Positions 34,607 to 43,965 are shown, counted from the stretch's first letter. The stretch: 64,000 nucleotides of DNA from Chloracidobacterium sp. N (GCF_018304765.1 NZ_CP072642.1:1951819-2015818); one strand, 5' to 3'. Numbers and translations: made by a program. The notes: generated by a model from the letters alone, not told the origin.

Positions 34607-35151
34607 CAGGATTCGCCGTTGAGGTGTTTGATGATGGCTTCAAGGATTTCATTTTCCTTGACGCCCTTGGACGGACATTCAACCCAGACGCCGCCGGTTT
34701 CGGTCTGGTATTCGCCTTCGATACGGGCATAGACCGTCAACTGGGTGCGCTGGGGATCAAGCGGCAAGGCTTCCAACTGCAAGGCATAGCGTCCGCGCAC
34801 CCAGGTGAAGTTCCCGCCGCCGGGACGGCGCGCGATGAACTCCAGGTTGGCGCCGGAAGTCAACGCGCCACGGGTGAAAATGACCGGTTTGGTCACGAGG
34901 CGTCCGGGCTTTTCGGCGCTCAGCTTTTCATCCAGGACAAGTTCGCGGTCACTGAGCACCTGCCGGATGGCGTCAAGCAGTGTGTCGCGCGGCACGTTGA
35001 AGGTGTAAGGGTTGGGCAGCATGGGCTTTCTTTCCTTGCCCCGCCCCCAACTGATCTGCCCGGTGGCCGGGGCGAACCACCCACCGGCGAGCACCCCCAG
35101 CAGCAGTCCCACGAGGAGCATCCATCCCTGAAAGTTTGTCGTCCTGGTCAT
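34606..35151 (-). CDS. Membrane-anchored hypothetical protein
   Basis: The 181-aa product (start 35151, MTRTTNF; 35178 is also in frame) has one hydrophobic N-terminal segment at about residues 10-27, which is either a signal peptide or an anchor. The remaining ~150 residues have alternating polar/hydrophobic strands: YTFNVPRDTLLDAIRQVLSDRELVLDEK, VTKPVIFTRGALTSGANL, LDPQRTQLTVYARIEGE. The pattern suggests a periplasmic beta domain such as BamC-like helix-grip folds (speculative). It is the first gene of a nine-gene minus-strand run with DedA, the BMP transporter, rsmE and moaDE. Confidence 0.65.
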   Translation of the reverse strand: MTRTTNFQGWMLLVGLLLGVLAGGWFAPATGQISWGRGKERKPMLPNPYTFNVPRDTLLDAIRQVLSDRELVLDEKLSAEKPGRLVTKPVIFTRGALTSGANLEFIARRPGGGNFTWVRGRYALQLEALPLDPQRTQLTVYARIEGEYQTETGGVWVECPSKGVKENEILEAIIKHLNGES

Positions 35152-35325
35152 CCGAAACCCCTTTGTGCGCGGCGGCACGGTAGATGTCTGGCTGGCATTA
35201 CCTCAAATCCAGCCCCCAGCATAGGGTGGCACCAAACACTATGGTAGCATTTCACGGCGGACTGCGGCCTCACGTTCCAGCGGATGTTCCCGCGCCGTGA
35301 AACGTTTTCCCAACGATGGAGAACC

Positions 35326-35751
35326 ATGACTGACCATTTTTCTGTTGCCGATTTTCAGCGTGCGGCCGACATCGCCTGGATTCTGGAACACTGCCGCCGG
35401 ATTGCGGTCGTCGGGCTGTCATCCAAACCGGACCGCGCCAGTCATGGCGTGAGCCGGTTCATGCTCGAATGGGGCTACGACATCACCCCGGTCAACCCCA
35501 TGGAAGTCACGGTTTTCGGGCGTCCGAGCTACCCCGATTTGGCTTCCATCCCCGGTGAGGTGGATTTGGTCAACGTTTTCCGGCGCCCGGAAGATGTGCC
35601 ACCGATTGTCGAGGCGGCCATTGACAAGGGCGCCAAAGCCCTGTGGCTCCAGCTTGGGGTTGTTCACCCCAGCGTCCAGCGGGCGCGGGAGGCCGGTCTG
35701 CGCGTGGTTGTGGATCGCTGCCTGATGATTGAACGGCAGCACCTGGGCTGA
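35326..35751 (+). CDS. CoA-binding domain protein (YccU-like)
   Basis: This 141-aa single-domain protein has a Rossmann-like CoA-binding fold: RRIAVVGLSSKPDRASHGVSRFMLEWGYDITPVNP, then VDLVNVFRRPEDVPPIVEAAIDKGAKALWLQLGV, ending VVVDRCLMIERQ. It belongs to the YccU/YneT group. The precise role is unsettled in the family. ATG at 35326 follows a GGAG site 4-6 nt upstream. It converges with, and is overlapped on the other strand by, the ORF at 35419-36321. Confidence 0.9.
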   Translation: MTDHFSVADFQRAADIAWILEHCRRIAVVGLSSKPDRASHGVSRFMLEWGYDITPVNPMEVTVFGRPSYPDLASIPGEVDLVNVFRRPEDVPPIVEAAIDKGAKALWLQLGVVHPSVQRAREAGLRVVVDRCLMIERQHLG

Positions 35752-36321
35752 CCCCGGTGGTTCGAGCAGGGTGAAGGTTTCAAAGAACCGCTGCACGTCG
35801 TCCCGGTCCAGCTCGATGGGAAAGGTTGTGATGACGGCCAGTTGGTAGAGGCGTGGCGCAGCAAAGATGAAGTCCACGCGGCCAAAGATGGCCTTGTCAT
35901 CGCGCATACCACCGAAGAAAACGGCGCGCGCCGGATGGCCCTGAACGATGTAGCGGTCTTCCTGCTCGATGGCTCCCTTGTACGGGCGCAGCAACGCATC
36001 CCGCGCCGCATCCATGACCTGATCCGGCGTGGCGTCTTTCAGTTCCAGGCGGGTAAAGGTTCTGACGGCCACGCTGCACAGGGTTTCATTGGCCGACAGG
36101 CTGGTGAATGCAATGACGGAGCCGTTGGCGCTGTCCTCACGCCTGGGCTGCTCGAAGCCGCGCGGCAGACGGACGCGGAAACCGCCGTCGGTTGAAACGA
36201 GTTCAAAACCGGTGCGGGGCTTGTCATCCGGGCGTTCCCGCTGCCGTCCGCTCTGGGCTGGCACAGCCCCGACCGCGGCCATCAACCAGTACACCGTCAG
36301 GAATACAACACACCACCTCAT
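35419..36321 (-). CDS. Exported hypothetical protein reading antisense into its neighbour
   Basis: The 300-aa protein has a signal peptide ending AVPAQ at about residue 21. An ordered domain follows over about residues 35-185 (GFRVRLPRGFEQP, GSVIAFTSL, YIVQGHPARAVFFGG, LYQLAVITTFPIELDRDDVQRFFETFTLLEPP). That domain ends almost exactly where the convergent CoA-binding gene stops (35751). The last ~110 codons run antisense through that gene to a stop at 35419. The tail has no recognisable fold. The start at 36321 has a GAGG site 8 nt upstream. Stop loss or a sequencing frameshift could both explain the tail. Confidence 0.65.
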   Translation of the reverse strand: MRWCVVFLTVYWLMAAVGAVPAQSGRQRERPDDKPRTGFELVSTDGGFRVRLPRGFEQPRREDSANGSVIAFTSLSANETLCSVAVRTFTRLELKDATPDQVMDAARDALLRPYKGAIEQEDRYIVQGHPARAVFFGGMRDDKAIFGRVDFIFAAPRLYQLAVITTFPIELDRDDVQRFFETFTLLEPPGSAQVLPFNHQAAIHNHAQTGLPRPLDAGVNNPKLEPQGFGALVNGRLDNRWHIFRAPENVDQIHLTGDGSQIGVARTPENRDFHGVDRGDVVAPFEHEPAHAMTGAVRFG

Positions 36322-36394
36322 CGCCATAACCTCGCCTGATGGACTCTTCGCCACGGCAGCCGCTCTACCCCGGCCCGGCATCCCTGGCACCCCG

Positions 36395-39121
36395 TCACCA
36401 GACACCCGTGCGGCCAGCGTAGGTTTCAACGCGCAGGATGTCGCCATTCGTTTCAAACGTCACCGCACCGTCCCGTCCGGTATGCCACTGCGCGGCCCGG
36501 GGCAGAAGCGCCGCATAGCGATTCACCACCTCCGGGTGGGGATGCCCGAAGGGGGACTGTCGCGGTGCGCTGAAGACCACGTGTGCCGCCCGCGTGGCCC
36601 CGATGAAGTCAACCGAACTCGAACTGCGGCTGCCATGATGGGGTGCTTTCACGACATCGCAGGTGAGGTTGGCTGGTTGGGCCACAAGCTGGCGTTCCGC
36701 CGCAGCTTCGATGTCGCCCGTGAGAAGGAAGGTGCGCCGGCCGTACTCGACCCGCAGAACGAGGGAATCCTCGTTGGTGCCGGTCGGGACCGCTCCGGCC
36801 GGCGGCCAGAGAAAAGTCAGGGTGACATTGCCAAGCTGAAGGCGCTGACCAGTGCCAACGGCCTGGCGTGGAATAGCCCGGCGATCAAGTGCCTGCACCA
36901 ACCGCCGAAATACCGGGTCATCCAGGCGCGCTGGCCCGTGCCAGACTTGGCCCCATTCAAAACCGTCCACCAGCGGGATGAGTCCCCCGACGTGGTCGGT
37001 ATCGGGGTGTGTGGCCACCACGGCGTCAAGCCGTCTGATACCACGCGCCCACAGGCAGCGGGCAACGACGCGCTCGCCGATGTCCGGGCGGTCTTCACGG
37101 AAGCCATCCAGCCGGGAGCGGCCGCGGTCGGACTGGCCGCCGCCATCCACGAGGATGGTTTCACCGGTTGGGAACTCCAGCAGGATGCTGTCTCCCTGCC
37201 CGACATCCAGGAACGTCACCCGCAGCCAGCCGGCCGGCGGCATGCGCCAGGCGCGCGGCGGAGCCACACTCAGCCAACCGAAAACGACACACAGCGCAGC
37301 CCCCAGCATGACCGGGGCAACCCGGTGTCGGCGGCCGGAAGGCGGTGCCAGCGGTTGCCACCGCTCAAGCGCCACAACCAGCAGGAGACACCCCAGGGCA
37401 AAGCCGCCATACAGCGCAAGCCCCCACCCTTCCCAGTGCGGCACCCGCCAGCTTCCCCACCGGCTTCCTACTTCGGCCACCCGGACAAGCCAGTGAACAC
37501 TCCCGGCGACCAGCCATTTGACAAGCACGGCACCCGGCGGGAAGACCGCCAGCAGGGCGAAGTACGCCAGCGTGGACAACAACACGACACTCATCATGAG
37601 TTCCGCCACCAGTGTCGCCACCCCGCCGCCCGGCGTGAGACGGTTGAAGTAGAAGAGGTTGAGGGGCAACAGGACGATTTGCACACAGGTGCTCACCAGC
37701 AGCAGCCCAAAAGCCCACCGCAACCCGGTTTGAAGGTTCCAGTCGCCAAAGCCAAGGCGTTCAAGCCGCGCCGCCCAGGGGGATTTCTCCAGACGGTACG
37801 TCACCGGTTCACCCCGCATCCGGGCCTGAAACGCCGAAGGTCGCCAAAAGAGGGCCTCGGCCAGACGGCGGATGAAACGCGGCGCATGGGGCGGATAGGG
37901 ACTGGTACGTTTCGGCTGCCAGGCACCAATGGCCCGCAAACGGGCATGGATGGGCGCGGCCACGCCGACGAGCGCCAGGACTGCGCCGAATGTCAACTGA
38001 AAACTCGCGGCAAAAAGGTTCGAGGGCTGCGTCACCAGCAGCACACAGGCGCAGGCCCCCAGAATATTCAACCAGTGCGGCCGGCGATACCACAGACCGA
38101 CGAACTGCCAGATGGAAACCGCCACCACGGCCCGCCAGACCGGCGGATCGAGGCCGACCAACAGGGCGTAGCTCCACGCCGCAGCCAGCACAACTAGCGC
38201 CACGGCCCAGCGGTGGATGCCAAAACGGGTCAGTATCCAGGCTATGAGTCCGGCGACCAGGGCAAAATGCGAACCCGAAATGACAAGCAGGTGAAACGTC
38301 CCGCTTTGACGGAATGCATCAGACCAGGTGGCATCCAGAAAGCGCTCACTCCCCAGCACGACTCCCGCCAGCAACCCGGCAGTGCGGGCGTCAAAATCCC
38401 GCTGCAACTGGCAGGTGGCATGCAGCCGCAGTTTTTTCAGCCACGAGCCAGCCGGTGAAGCCGTGGGGCGCAGGCGTGTCAGGGCGATGACCTGCCCCTG
38501 GGCATCGTAGCCACGCCAGTCGAGATAGTCACCGACCGCGTAGCTTCCCGGATTGGCGTGGCGTCCCCGGCGACCAAGCGTAGCCGTGACGGCAAGCAGG
38601 TCGCCTGGCGTCAGGTTTGCCTGCTCCCATTCGTGGACCTGCTCCGGGCGGGTCAGCGGCAGCACCAGGCGCACCCGTCCACGCGCTGGGACGGGGGCGG
38701 CCGACGGTGTTGACTGGAGGGTGGCGACATCCACATCGAAGGACAAACGTCCAACCGCCGGTTCTGGCCAGTCAACAAGACAGCCTGTCAGTTGAAGGGA
38801 GGCATCCGGCGGCAGCATCCGCAGCCGGACGCGCACCCGGTCAGGGGCTTCCCGCGCCGCCTGTTCCAGGGCAGCACACCAGGCCCCACCCAGCACTGTA
38901 CACAGGACCGCCAGGCGCAACCCGGACTCCGGTGCAAAGGAAGGCTGCCGTCGCCGGCTGGCCCACAGCAGCCAGACACTGAAACATCCCAGTCCCCACC
39001 ACCAGGGCGAGGTTTCAGGCAGCCAGGAGGCCAGCCAGATGCCGACACTCAACCCGACCGCCGCCCAAAACAACGGGCTGTGACGACAGGCACTCGGCCG
39101 TCTGAGGCTCTGGCTTGACAT
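36395..39121 (-). CDS. comEC: ComEC/Rec2-type DNA internalisation protein
   Basis: ComEC forms the inner-membrane channel for transforming DNA. The 908-aa protein has an N-terminal OB-like DUF4131 part (residues to ~200). Its Competence domain has many hydrophobic helices (GVVLGSERFLDATWSDAFRQSGTFHLLVISGSHFALVAG). The C-terminal metallo-beta-lactamase-like domain has DVGQGDSILLEFPTGETILVDGGG, THPDTDHVGG and KAPHHGSRSSS. The THPDTDHVGG motif keeps the metal ligands. It is divergent from pilB across ~130 bp, which links it to the pilus operon. Confidence 0.93.
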   Translation of the reverse strand: MSSQSLRRPSACRHSPLFWAAVGLSVGIWLASWLPETSPWWWGLGCFSVWLLWASRRRQPSFAPESGLRLAVLCTVLGGAWCAALEQAAREAPDRVRVRLRMLPPDASLQLTGCLVDWPEPAVGRLSFDVDVATLQSTPSAAPVPARGRVRLVLPLTRPEQVHEWEQANLTPGDLLAVTATLGRRGRHANPGSYAVGDYLDWRGYDAQGQVIALTRLRPTASPAGSWLKKLRLHATCQLQRDFDARTAGLLAGVVLGSERFLDATWSDAFRQSGTFHLLVISGSHFALVAGLIAWILTRFGIHRWAVALVVLAAAWSYALLVGLDPPVWRAVVAVSIWQFVGLWYRRPHWLNILGACACVLLVTQPSNLFAASFQLTFGAVLALVGVAAPIHARLRAIGAWQPKRTSPYPPHAPRFIRRLAEALFWRPSAFQARMRGEPVTYRLEKSPWAARLERLGFGDWNLQTGLRWAFGLLLVSTCVQIVLLPLNLFYFNRLTPGGGVATLVAELMMSVVLLSTLAYFALLAVFPPGAVLVKWLVAGSVHWLVRVAEVGSRWGSWRVPHWEGWGLALYGGFALGCLLLVVALERWQPLAPPSGRRHRVAPVMLGAALCVVFGWLSVAPPRAWRMPPAGWLRVTFLDVGQGDSILLEFPTGETILVDGGGQSDRGRSRLDGFREDRPDIGERVVARCLWARGIRRLDAVVATHPDTDHVGGLIPLVDGFEWGQVWHGPARLDDPVFRRLVQALDRRAIPRQAVGTGQRLQLGNVTLTFLWPPAGAVPTGTNEDSLVLRVEYGRRTFLLTGDIEAAAERQLVAQPANLTCDVVKAPHHGSRSSSSVDFIGATRAAHVVFSAPRQSPFGHPHPEVVNRYAALLPRAAQWHTGRDGAVTFETNGDILRVETYAGRTGVW

Positions 39122-39143
39122 GTTCGCAACCATTCACTTAGTT
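39115..39143 (+). promoter_or_regulatory. Possible promoter for pilB
   Basis: TTGACA (39115-39120) and TTAGTT (39138-39143) are separated by exactly 17 bp on the plus strand, about 110 bp before pilB. The -10 box is a poor match. The -35 overlaps the comEC start region. Weak evidence only. Confidence 0.3.
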
Positions 39144-39251
39144 TCCATGCCAAATTAGAGAAAAGCCAACCCCGTACGGCTCCTGCAAGCTGAGCTTTAC
39201 ACTTGAGCGTTTCTGGTCGGTTTTGACCGCTTACCGCAGGGTATTCGCAAA

Positions 39252-41096
39252 ATGTCAGCAAAACTTGGTGAAGTCCTCCTCAAGGAGGGACTGATCACGC
39301 CCCAGCAGTTGAAGGAAGCGCTTGACTACCAGCGGGCTCATGGTGGTCGGCTTGGTTCCATTTTCGTCTCGCTGGGGATAGTGCAGGACGAGGCCATCAC
39401 GGCCGTTCTGAGCCGGCAATACGGTGTTCCGGCTGTCAACCTCGATCTGTTTGATGTTGACCCAAATGCCGTCCGGCTTTTGCCCGAAGAAACCGCCCGC
39501 AAGTACATGGTCATGCCGTTGGCGCGCAACGGTTCGACGATGACGCTGGCGATGGTGGACCCGGCCAATGTCTTCGCCATTGACGACATCAAGTTCATGA
39601 CGGGTCTCAACATCGAGCAGGTCGTCGTTTCAGAGCTTTCACTCGAACGCGCCCTGGCGCGCTACTACGCCCCGGAAAAGGGACTCGTTCTGGCAGAGAA
39701 GATGAGCGAGTTCTCGGCCGGACTCAACGACCAGTTCAGCCTCAGCAGCCTCGCCGGCGGAGCCAATGTCCCCGCCACAGCGCCCGTCAACCTTGATGAG
39801 GCCATGAGCGAACTCAACGAGGCGCTGGGCGACACCGATCTCGAAGTCAGTGAATCCAATGAGGATGTCCTCGACCTCAGCGCCGCCTCGGCCGATGAAG
39901 CACCGGTCGTCAAGCTGGTCAACATGATTTTGGTCAGCTCGCTGGAATACGGGGCAAGTGACATCCACATTGAGCCGTACGAGAAAGAGTTTCGCGTCCG
40001 CTTCCGGGTGGACGGACTGTTGCGGGAAGTCATGCGTCCGCCCATGAAAATGCGCGCCGGGCTGACCTCGCGCATCAAGATCATGGCCAAACTGGACATT
40101 GCCGAGACGCGCCTTCCCCAGGACGGACGTATCAAAATCAAACTCAAACGCGACACCGGCGTGCGCGACCTGGATTTCCGGGTCTCGACGCTCCCCACCC
40201 TCTGGGGTGAAAAAATCGTGCTTCGGCTGCTCGACAAGGAAAAGCTGATGCTCGATATGACCAAGCTGGGGTTCGAGCCGGAAAGCCTTGAAAAATTCAA
40301 GCGCCAAATTGCCAAACCCTACGGCATGGTGCTGGTGACAGGTCCCACCGGATCGGGGAAAACCAACACGCTCTACTCGGCACTGGCCAGCCTCAACACA
40401 CCGGATACCAACATCATGACGGCGGAAGACCCGGTTGAGTTCAACCTGACCGGCATCAACCAGGTACAGATGAAAGAACAAATCGGGTTGAACTTCGCGG
40501 CGGCGCTGCGTTCCTTCCTCCGCCAGGACCCCAACATCGTCCTTGTCGGCGAGATTCGGGACTTCGAGACGGCAGAAATTGCGGTCAAAGCCTCGCTCAC
40601 CGGACACCTGGTGCTTTCCACCCTGCACACCAACGATGCGCCCTCCACCGTCAGCCGCCTGATGAACATGGGAATTGAGCCGTTTCTGGTTGCCACGTCC
40701 GTCAACCTCATTCAGGCACAACGGCTCATCCGGCGCATCTGTACCGAGTGCAAGGCCCCGGCCAAAATCCAGCCGCCGGCTCAAACGCTGATCGAGCTGG
40801 GCTTTACTCCGGAAGAGGCCTCGAAAGTCGTCATCTACGAAGGGACTGGCAAAACCAAGGACGGGCGGGAGTGTCCGAAGTGCAAGGGTTCGGGTTACAA
40901 GGGCCGGGTTGGTCTTTACGAGGTGATGGAAATGAACGATGAGTTGCGTGAACTCATCCTCATCGGCGCCTCGGCCTTGGAGCTGCGCAAAAAGGCCATT
41001 GAGCACGGGATGCTCACACTGCGGCGCAGCGGATTGCGAAAAATTATGGAGGGGATCACCACCATCGAAGAAGTGGTGCGGGAGACCGTCCTCTGA
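39252..41096 (+). CDS. pilB: Type IV pilus assembly ATPase PilB
   Basis: PilB is the hexameric extension ATPase of type IV pili. The 614-aa protein has the N-terminal T2SSE_N (MshEN-like) domain (KLGEVLLKEGLITPQQLKEAL), two N2 domains, Walker A GPTGSGKT at residues 364-371, Asp box, Walker B ILVGEIRD around 433 and a His box. The tetracysteine zinc site is C497, C500, C541 and C544. The length is normal. A CAGGG site precedes the ATG. pilT and pilC follow on the same strand, and comEC is divergent upstream. Confidence 0.96.
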   Translation: MSAKLGEVLLKEGLITPQQLKEALDYQRAHGGRLGSIFVSLGIVQDEAITAVLSRQYGVPAVNLDLFDVDPNAVRLLPEETARKYMVMPLARNGSTMTLAMVDPANVFAIDDIKFMTGLNIEQVVVSELSLERALARYYAPEKGLVLAEKMSEFSAGLNDQFSLSSLAGGANVPATAPVNLDEAMSELNEALGDTDLEVSESNEDVLDLSAASADEAPVVKLVNMILVSSLEYGASDIHIEPYEKEFRVRFRVDGLLREVMRPPMKMRAGLTSRIKIMAKLDIAETRLPQDGRIKIKLKRDTGVRDLDFRVSTLPTLWGEKIVLRLLDKEKLMLDMTKLGFEPESLEKFKRQIAKPYGMVLVTGPTGSGKTNTLYSALASLNTPDTNIMTAEDPVEFNLTGINQVQMKEQIGLNFAAALRSFLRQDPNIVLVGEIRDFETAEIAVKASLTGHLVLSTLHTNDAPSTVSRLMNMGIEPFLVATSVNLIQAQRLIRRICTECKAPAKIQPPAQTLIELGFTPEEASKVVIYEGTGKTKDGRECPKCKGSGYKGRVGLYEVMEMNDELRELILIGASALELRKKAIEHGMLTLRRSGLRKIMEGITTIEEVVRETVL

Positions 41097-41271
41097 CCCA
41101 TGTCCCGGTTCATCAGCAACCAGCCCTGCCCTGGAGGCTGATGCAGAAGCGATAGCGTCAAGGCTGGTGACACAAACCGAGTTGCTCTACCGACGCGCAG
41201 ACCACCGCGTCTGAACTCCAGACACGCGGGCGACAAGCCTGCCATGAGCGCCACCCAGGGAGGGACCTGCC

Positions 41272-42441
41272 ATGTCGTCAAACTTTGTGCTGAGCGACCT
41301 GCTTCGGAAAATGATCGAACTGGGCGGCTCAGACCTCCACATCACAACCAATTCACCACCCCAGGTTCGGGTTCACGGACATCTTCGTCCACTCGACTAC
41401 CCCGAAATGACGCCGGCGGATACCAAGCAACTGGCCTACTCCGTGCTGACCGACGCCCAGAAGCACCGTTTCGAGGAGACCCTGGAACTCGACTTCTCGT
41501 TCGGTATCAAAGGCATGTCCCGCTTCCGGGCCAACCTCTTCAACCAGCGCGGCGCTGTGGCAGCGGTCTTCCGGGCCATTCCCTACGAAATCCGCACCTT
41601 TGAAGACTTGGGACTGCCACCGGTAGTCAGAAAGCTGTGTGAAAAGCCGCGTGGTCTCATTCTGGTCACCGGGCCGACGGGTTCCGGCAAGTCCACCACC
41701 CTGGCTTCGATGATCAACAAAATCAACGAAGACCGGCACGAGCACATCATCACCATCGAAGACCCCATCGAGTTTCTCCATCCCCACAAGAACTGCCTCG
41801 TCAACCAGCGCGAAGTCCACGCCGACACACACAGTTTTGCCAACTCCCTGCGCGCTGCCCTGCGTCAGGACCCTGATGTGGTGCTCATCGGGGAGATGCG
41901 CGACCTGGAAACCGTCGAAACGGCGCTGCGGATCGCCGAAACCGGACACCTGACCTTCGGCACGCTGCACACGAACTCGGCTTACTCGACCATCAACCGT
42001 ATCATTGACATCTTTCCGTCCCACCAGCAGTCCCAGATTCGGACGCAGCTCAGCCTCGTTCTCGAAGGCGTGCTGTGCCAGTCGCTCCTCCCCAAAGCCA
42101 ATGGGCAGGGACGCTGCATGGCGCTTGAAATCCTCGTCCCGAACTCGGCCATCCGCAACCTCATCCGGGAAGACAAAATCCACCAGATTTACGGGATGAT
42201 GCAAACCGGGCAGGACAAGTTCGGGATGCAGACCTTCAATCAGTCGCTGCTCAGCTTGTACCTCAGCCGTCAGATTACGCTCGAAGTGGCCATGGCGCGG
42301 TCGCACAACCCCGACGAGTTACAGGACCTCATCAACCGTGCCACCAGCGGCGTCGGCGGCGGGGCGATGCCCCCTGGCGGGCGGCCCATGCCCCCGGGTG
42401 GCCCGGCGCGCCCCGGCATGCCCCCTCCGGTTCGCCGTTAG
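41272..42441 (+). CDS. pilT: Type IV pilus retraction ATPase PilT
   Basis: PilT drives pilus retraction and is needed for twitching and DNA uptake. The 389-aa protein has the N-terminal PAS-like domain with GSDLHITTNSPPQVRVHG, Walker A GPTGSGKST at residues 134-142, the Asp box TIEDPIEF, Walker B VVLIGEMRD and AETGHLTFGTLHT. The conserved AIRNLIREDK segment near the end is present, followed by an unusual tail of about 28 residues rich in Gly, Pro and Met. The gap of 175 bp from pilB has no obvious terminator. Confidence 0.96.
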   Translation: MSSNFVLSDLLRKMIELGGSDLHITTNSPPQVRVHGHLRPLDYPEMTPADTKQLAYSVLTDAQKHRFEETLELDFSFGIKGMSRFRANLFNQRGAVAAVFRAIPYEIRTFEDLGLPPVVRKLCEKPRGLILVTGPTGSGKSTTLASMINKINEDRHEHIITIEDPIEFLHPHKNCLVNQREVHADTHSFANSLRAALRQDPDVVLIGEMRDLETVETALRIAETGHLTFGTLHTNSAYSTINRIIDIFPSHQQSQIRTQLSLVLEGVLCQSLLPKANGQGRCMALEILVPNSAIRNLIREDKIHQIYGMMQTGQDKFGMQTFNQSLLSLYLSRQITLEVAMARSHNPDELQDLINRATSGVGGGAMPPGGRPMPPGGPARPGMPPPVRR

Positions 42442-42467
42442 TCGGGCCTGACCGGATGGACGAATCC

Positions 42468-42502
42468 TGCAAAGTCACGGAGTTTTCACTTCGTGACTTG
42501 CG
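42468..42502 (+). terminator. Hairpin between pilT and pilC
   Basis: AAGTCACG (42472-42479) and CGTGACTT (42492-42499) form an 8-bp stem, extendable by GC on both sides with a bulged A, and a 12-nt loop. No T-run follows. It may be an attenuator or a processing site in the 268-bp pilT-pilC gap. Otherwise that gap holds nothing recognisable. Confidence 0.45.
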
Positions 42503-42709
42503 TTCGGCGTTCATATCGCCAACAATATGCACACGCTTTTCATAGGACACATCGAACCTGGGAAAATCAGCCGCAGCGGTGCGGTGTCATCGGATGTTGC
42601 CCCGTAAGCCGCAGCAACCGGGTGAGGCAGTGGCACCAAACAGTGGGTTGGAGGCAGGGGCCTCGTCCGAAGCCGTTGCAGATGCATCCGTGCAAGGAGT
42701 GATTCGGTC

Positions 42710-43933
42710 ATGCCGACGTATGTTTTCGTAGGACGCAACCAGCTCAATCAGCAGGTGCGTGGAGAGCGCACGGCTGCCAGTCGTGAACAGCTCGAAAGCC
42801 TGCTCCGCCGCGAACAGGTCACACTGCTCAGTGTCCAGGAAAAAAGCCGGGACATTGCCCTTCCCAAACTGGTCGGTGGAAGCGTCAGCTCGAAGGAGCT
42901 GGCCATCTTCACACGTCAGTTTTCCGTGATGATTGATGCCGGCTTGCCGCTTGTCCAGTGCCTTGAAATCCTGGCGAGCCAACAGGACAAAAACAAATAC
43001 TTCAAGCAGGTTCTCACACAGGTGCGCACGGATGTCGAAAGCGGCTCAACCCTTTCAGACGCCATGGCCAAACACCCGAAGGTCTTTGACAACCTCTACA
43101 CGAACATGGTGGCTGCAGGGGAAACCGGCGGTATTCTCGACACCATTCTGCAACGCCTCGCCACCTTCATCGAAAAAATCGTCAAACTCCGCTCGGATGT
43201 CATCTCGGCCCTGATTTACCCGTCGGCGGTCATTGTGCTGGCCATTGCGGTCATCAGCGTGATCATGATCGTGGTCATTCCGGCCTTCCGCAACATCTTT
43301 GAAGGGCTGCTCGGTCCGGGTGAACGGCTTCCCCTCCCGACGGAAATCGTCATTGCGGTCAGCGCCTTCATGGCCAGCTACTGGTGGCTGCTGCTCATCA
43401 TCATCGGGGCCATTGTCTGGGTGATCCGCGCTTACTACAAAACGCCCGGCGGGCGGCTTGTCATTGACCGCCTGATGCTCAAGATTCCTGTCATCGGGGA
43501 CATCCTGCTGAAGATTGCCGTCGCCCGTTTTTCACGTACGCTGGCTACCCTCCTGTCAAGCGGCGTCCCGATTCTCGAATCGCTCGACATCACCGCCCGT
43601 ACGGCCGGAAACGTCGTGGTCAGCAATGCCATCAACCGTGTGCGTGACTCGATTGAACAGGGACAGACCATCGTCGAGCCGCTCAAGGCCAGCGGGGTCT
43701 TTCCCTCGATGGTGTGTCAGATGATCGGCGTCGGGGAACAGACGGGTGCTCTCGATGCCATGCTCTCCAAGATCGCTGACTTCTATGAACTCGAAGTTGA
43801 CGCCGCCATTGCCAACCTTCTGACACTCATTGAACCCATCATGATTGGCTTCCTCGGTGTCACCATCGGCGGCATCGTCATCGCCATGTACCTTCCGCTT
43901 TTTGCCCTCGTCGGCAAACTGGCAGGACGCTGA
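42710..43933 (+). CDS. pilC: Type IV pilus inner-membrane platform protein PilC
   Basis: PilC is the platform protein on which PilB and PilT act. The 407-aa protein has two T2SSF repeats: first LAIFTRQFSVMIDAGLPLVQCLEIL and LYTNMVAAGETGGILDTIL, second VARFSRTLATLLSSGVPILESLDIT and MICQMIGVGEQTGALDAML-like (MVCQMIGVGEQTGALDAML). Three transmembrane segments lie at about 171-192, 220-243 and near the C-terminus. The length matches the family. The gene ends the pilB-pilT-pilC run and is followed by a strong terminator. Confidence 0.96.
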   Translation: MPTYVFVGRNQLNQQVRGERTAASREQLESLLRREQVTLLSVQEKSRDIALPKLVGGSVSSKELAIFTRQFSVMIDAGLPLVQCLEILASQQDKNKYFKQVLTQVRTDVESGSTLSDAMAKHPKVFDNLYTNMVAAGETGGILDTILQRLATFIEKIVKLRSDVISALIYPSAVIVLAIAVISVIMIVVIPAFRNIFEGLLGPGERLPLPTEIVIAVSAFMASYWWLLLIIIGAIVWVIRAYYKTPGGRLVIDRLMLKIPVIGDILLKIAVARFSRTLATLLSSGVPILESLDITARTAGNVVVSNAINRVRDSIEQGQTIVEPLKASGVFPSMVCQMIGVGEQTGALDAMLSKIADFYELEVDAAIANLLTLIEPIMIGFLGVTIGGIVIAMYLPLFALVGKLAGR

Positions 43934-43965
43934 TCCGGGCTCAAACACCTCACTGCACGGCTATT

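Noticed and set aside
36029-38197. Long plus-strand open frame (722 codons)
   Set aside because: It is antisense to comEC, with low-complexity composition and no ribosome site or domain.
39638-41006. Minus-strand frame of 455 codons inside pilB
   Set aside because: It is a shadow of pilB on the opposite strand with no motif support.
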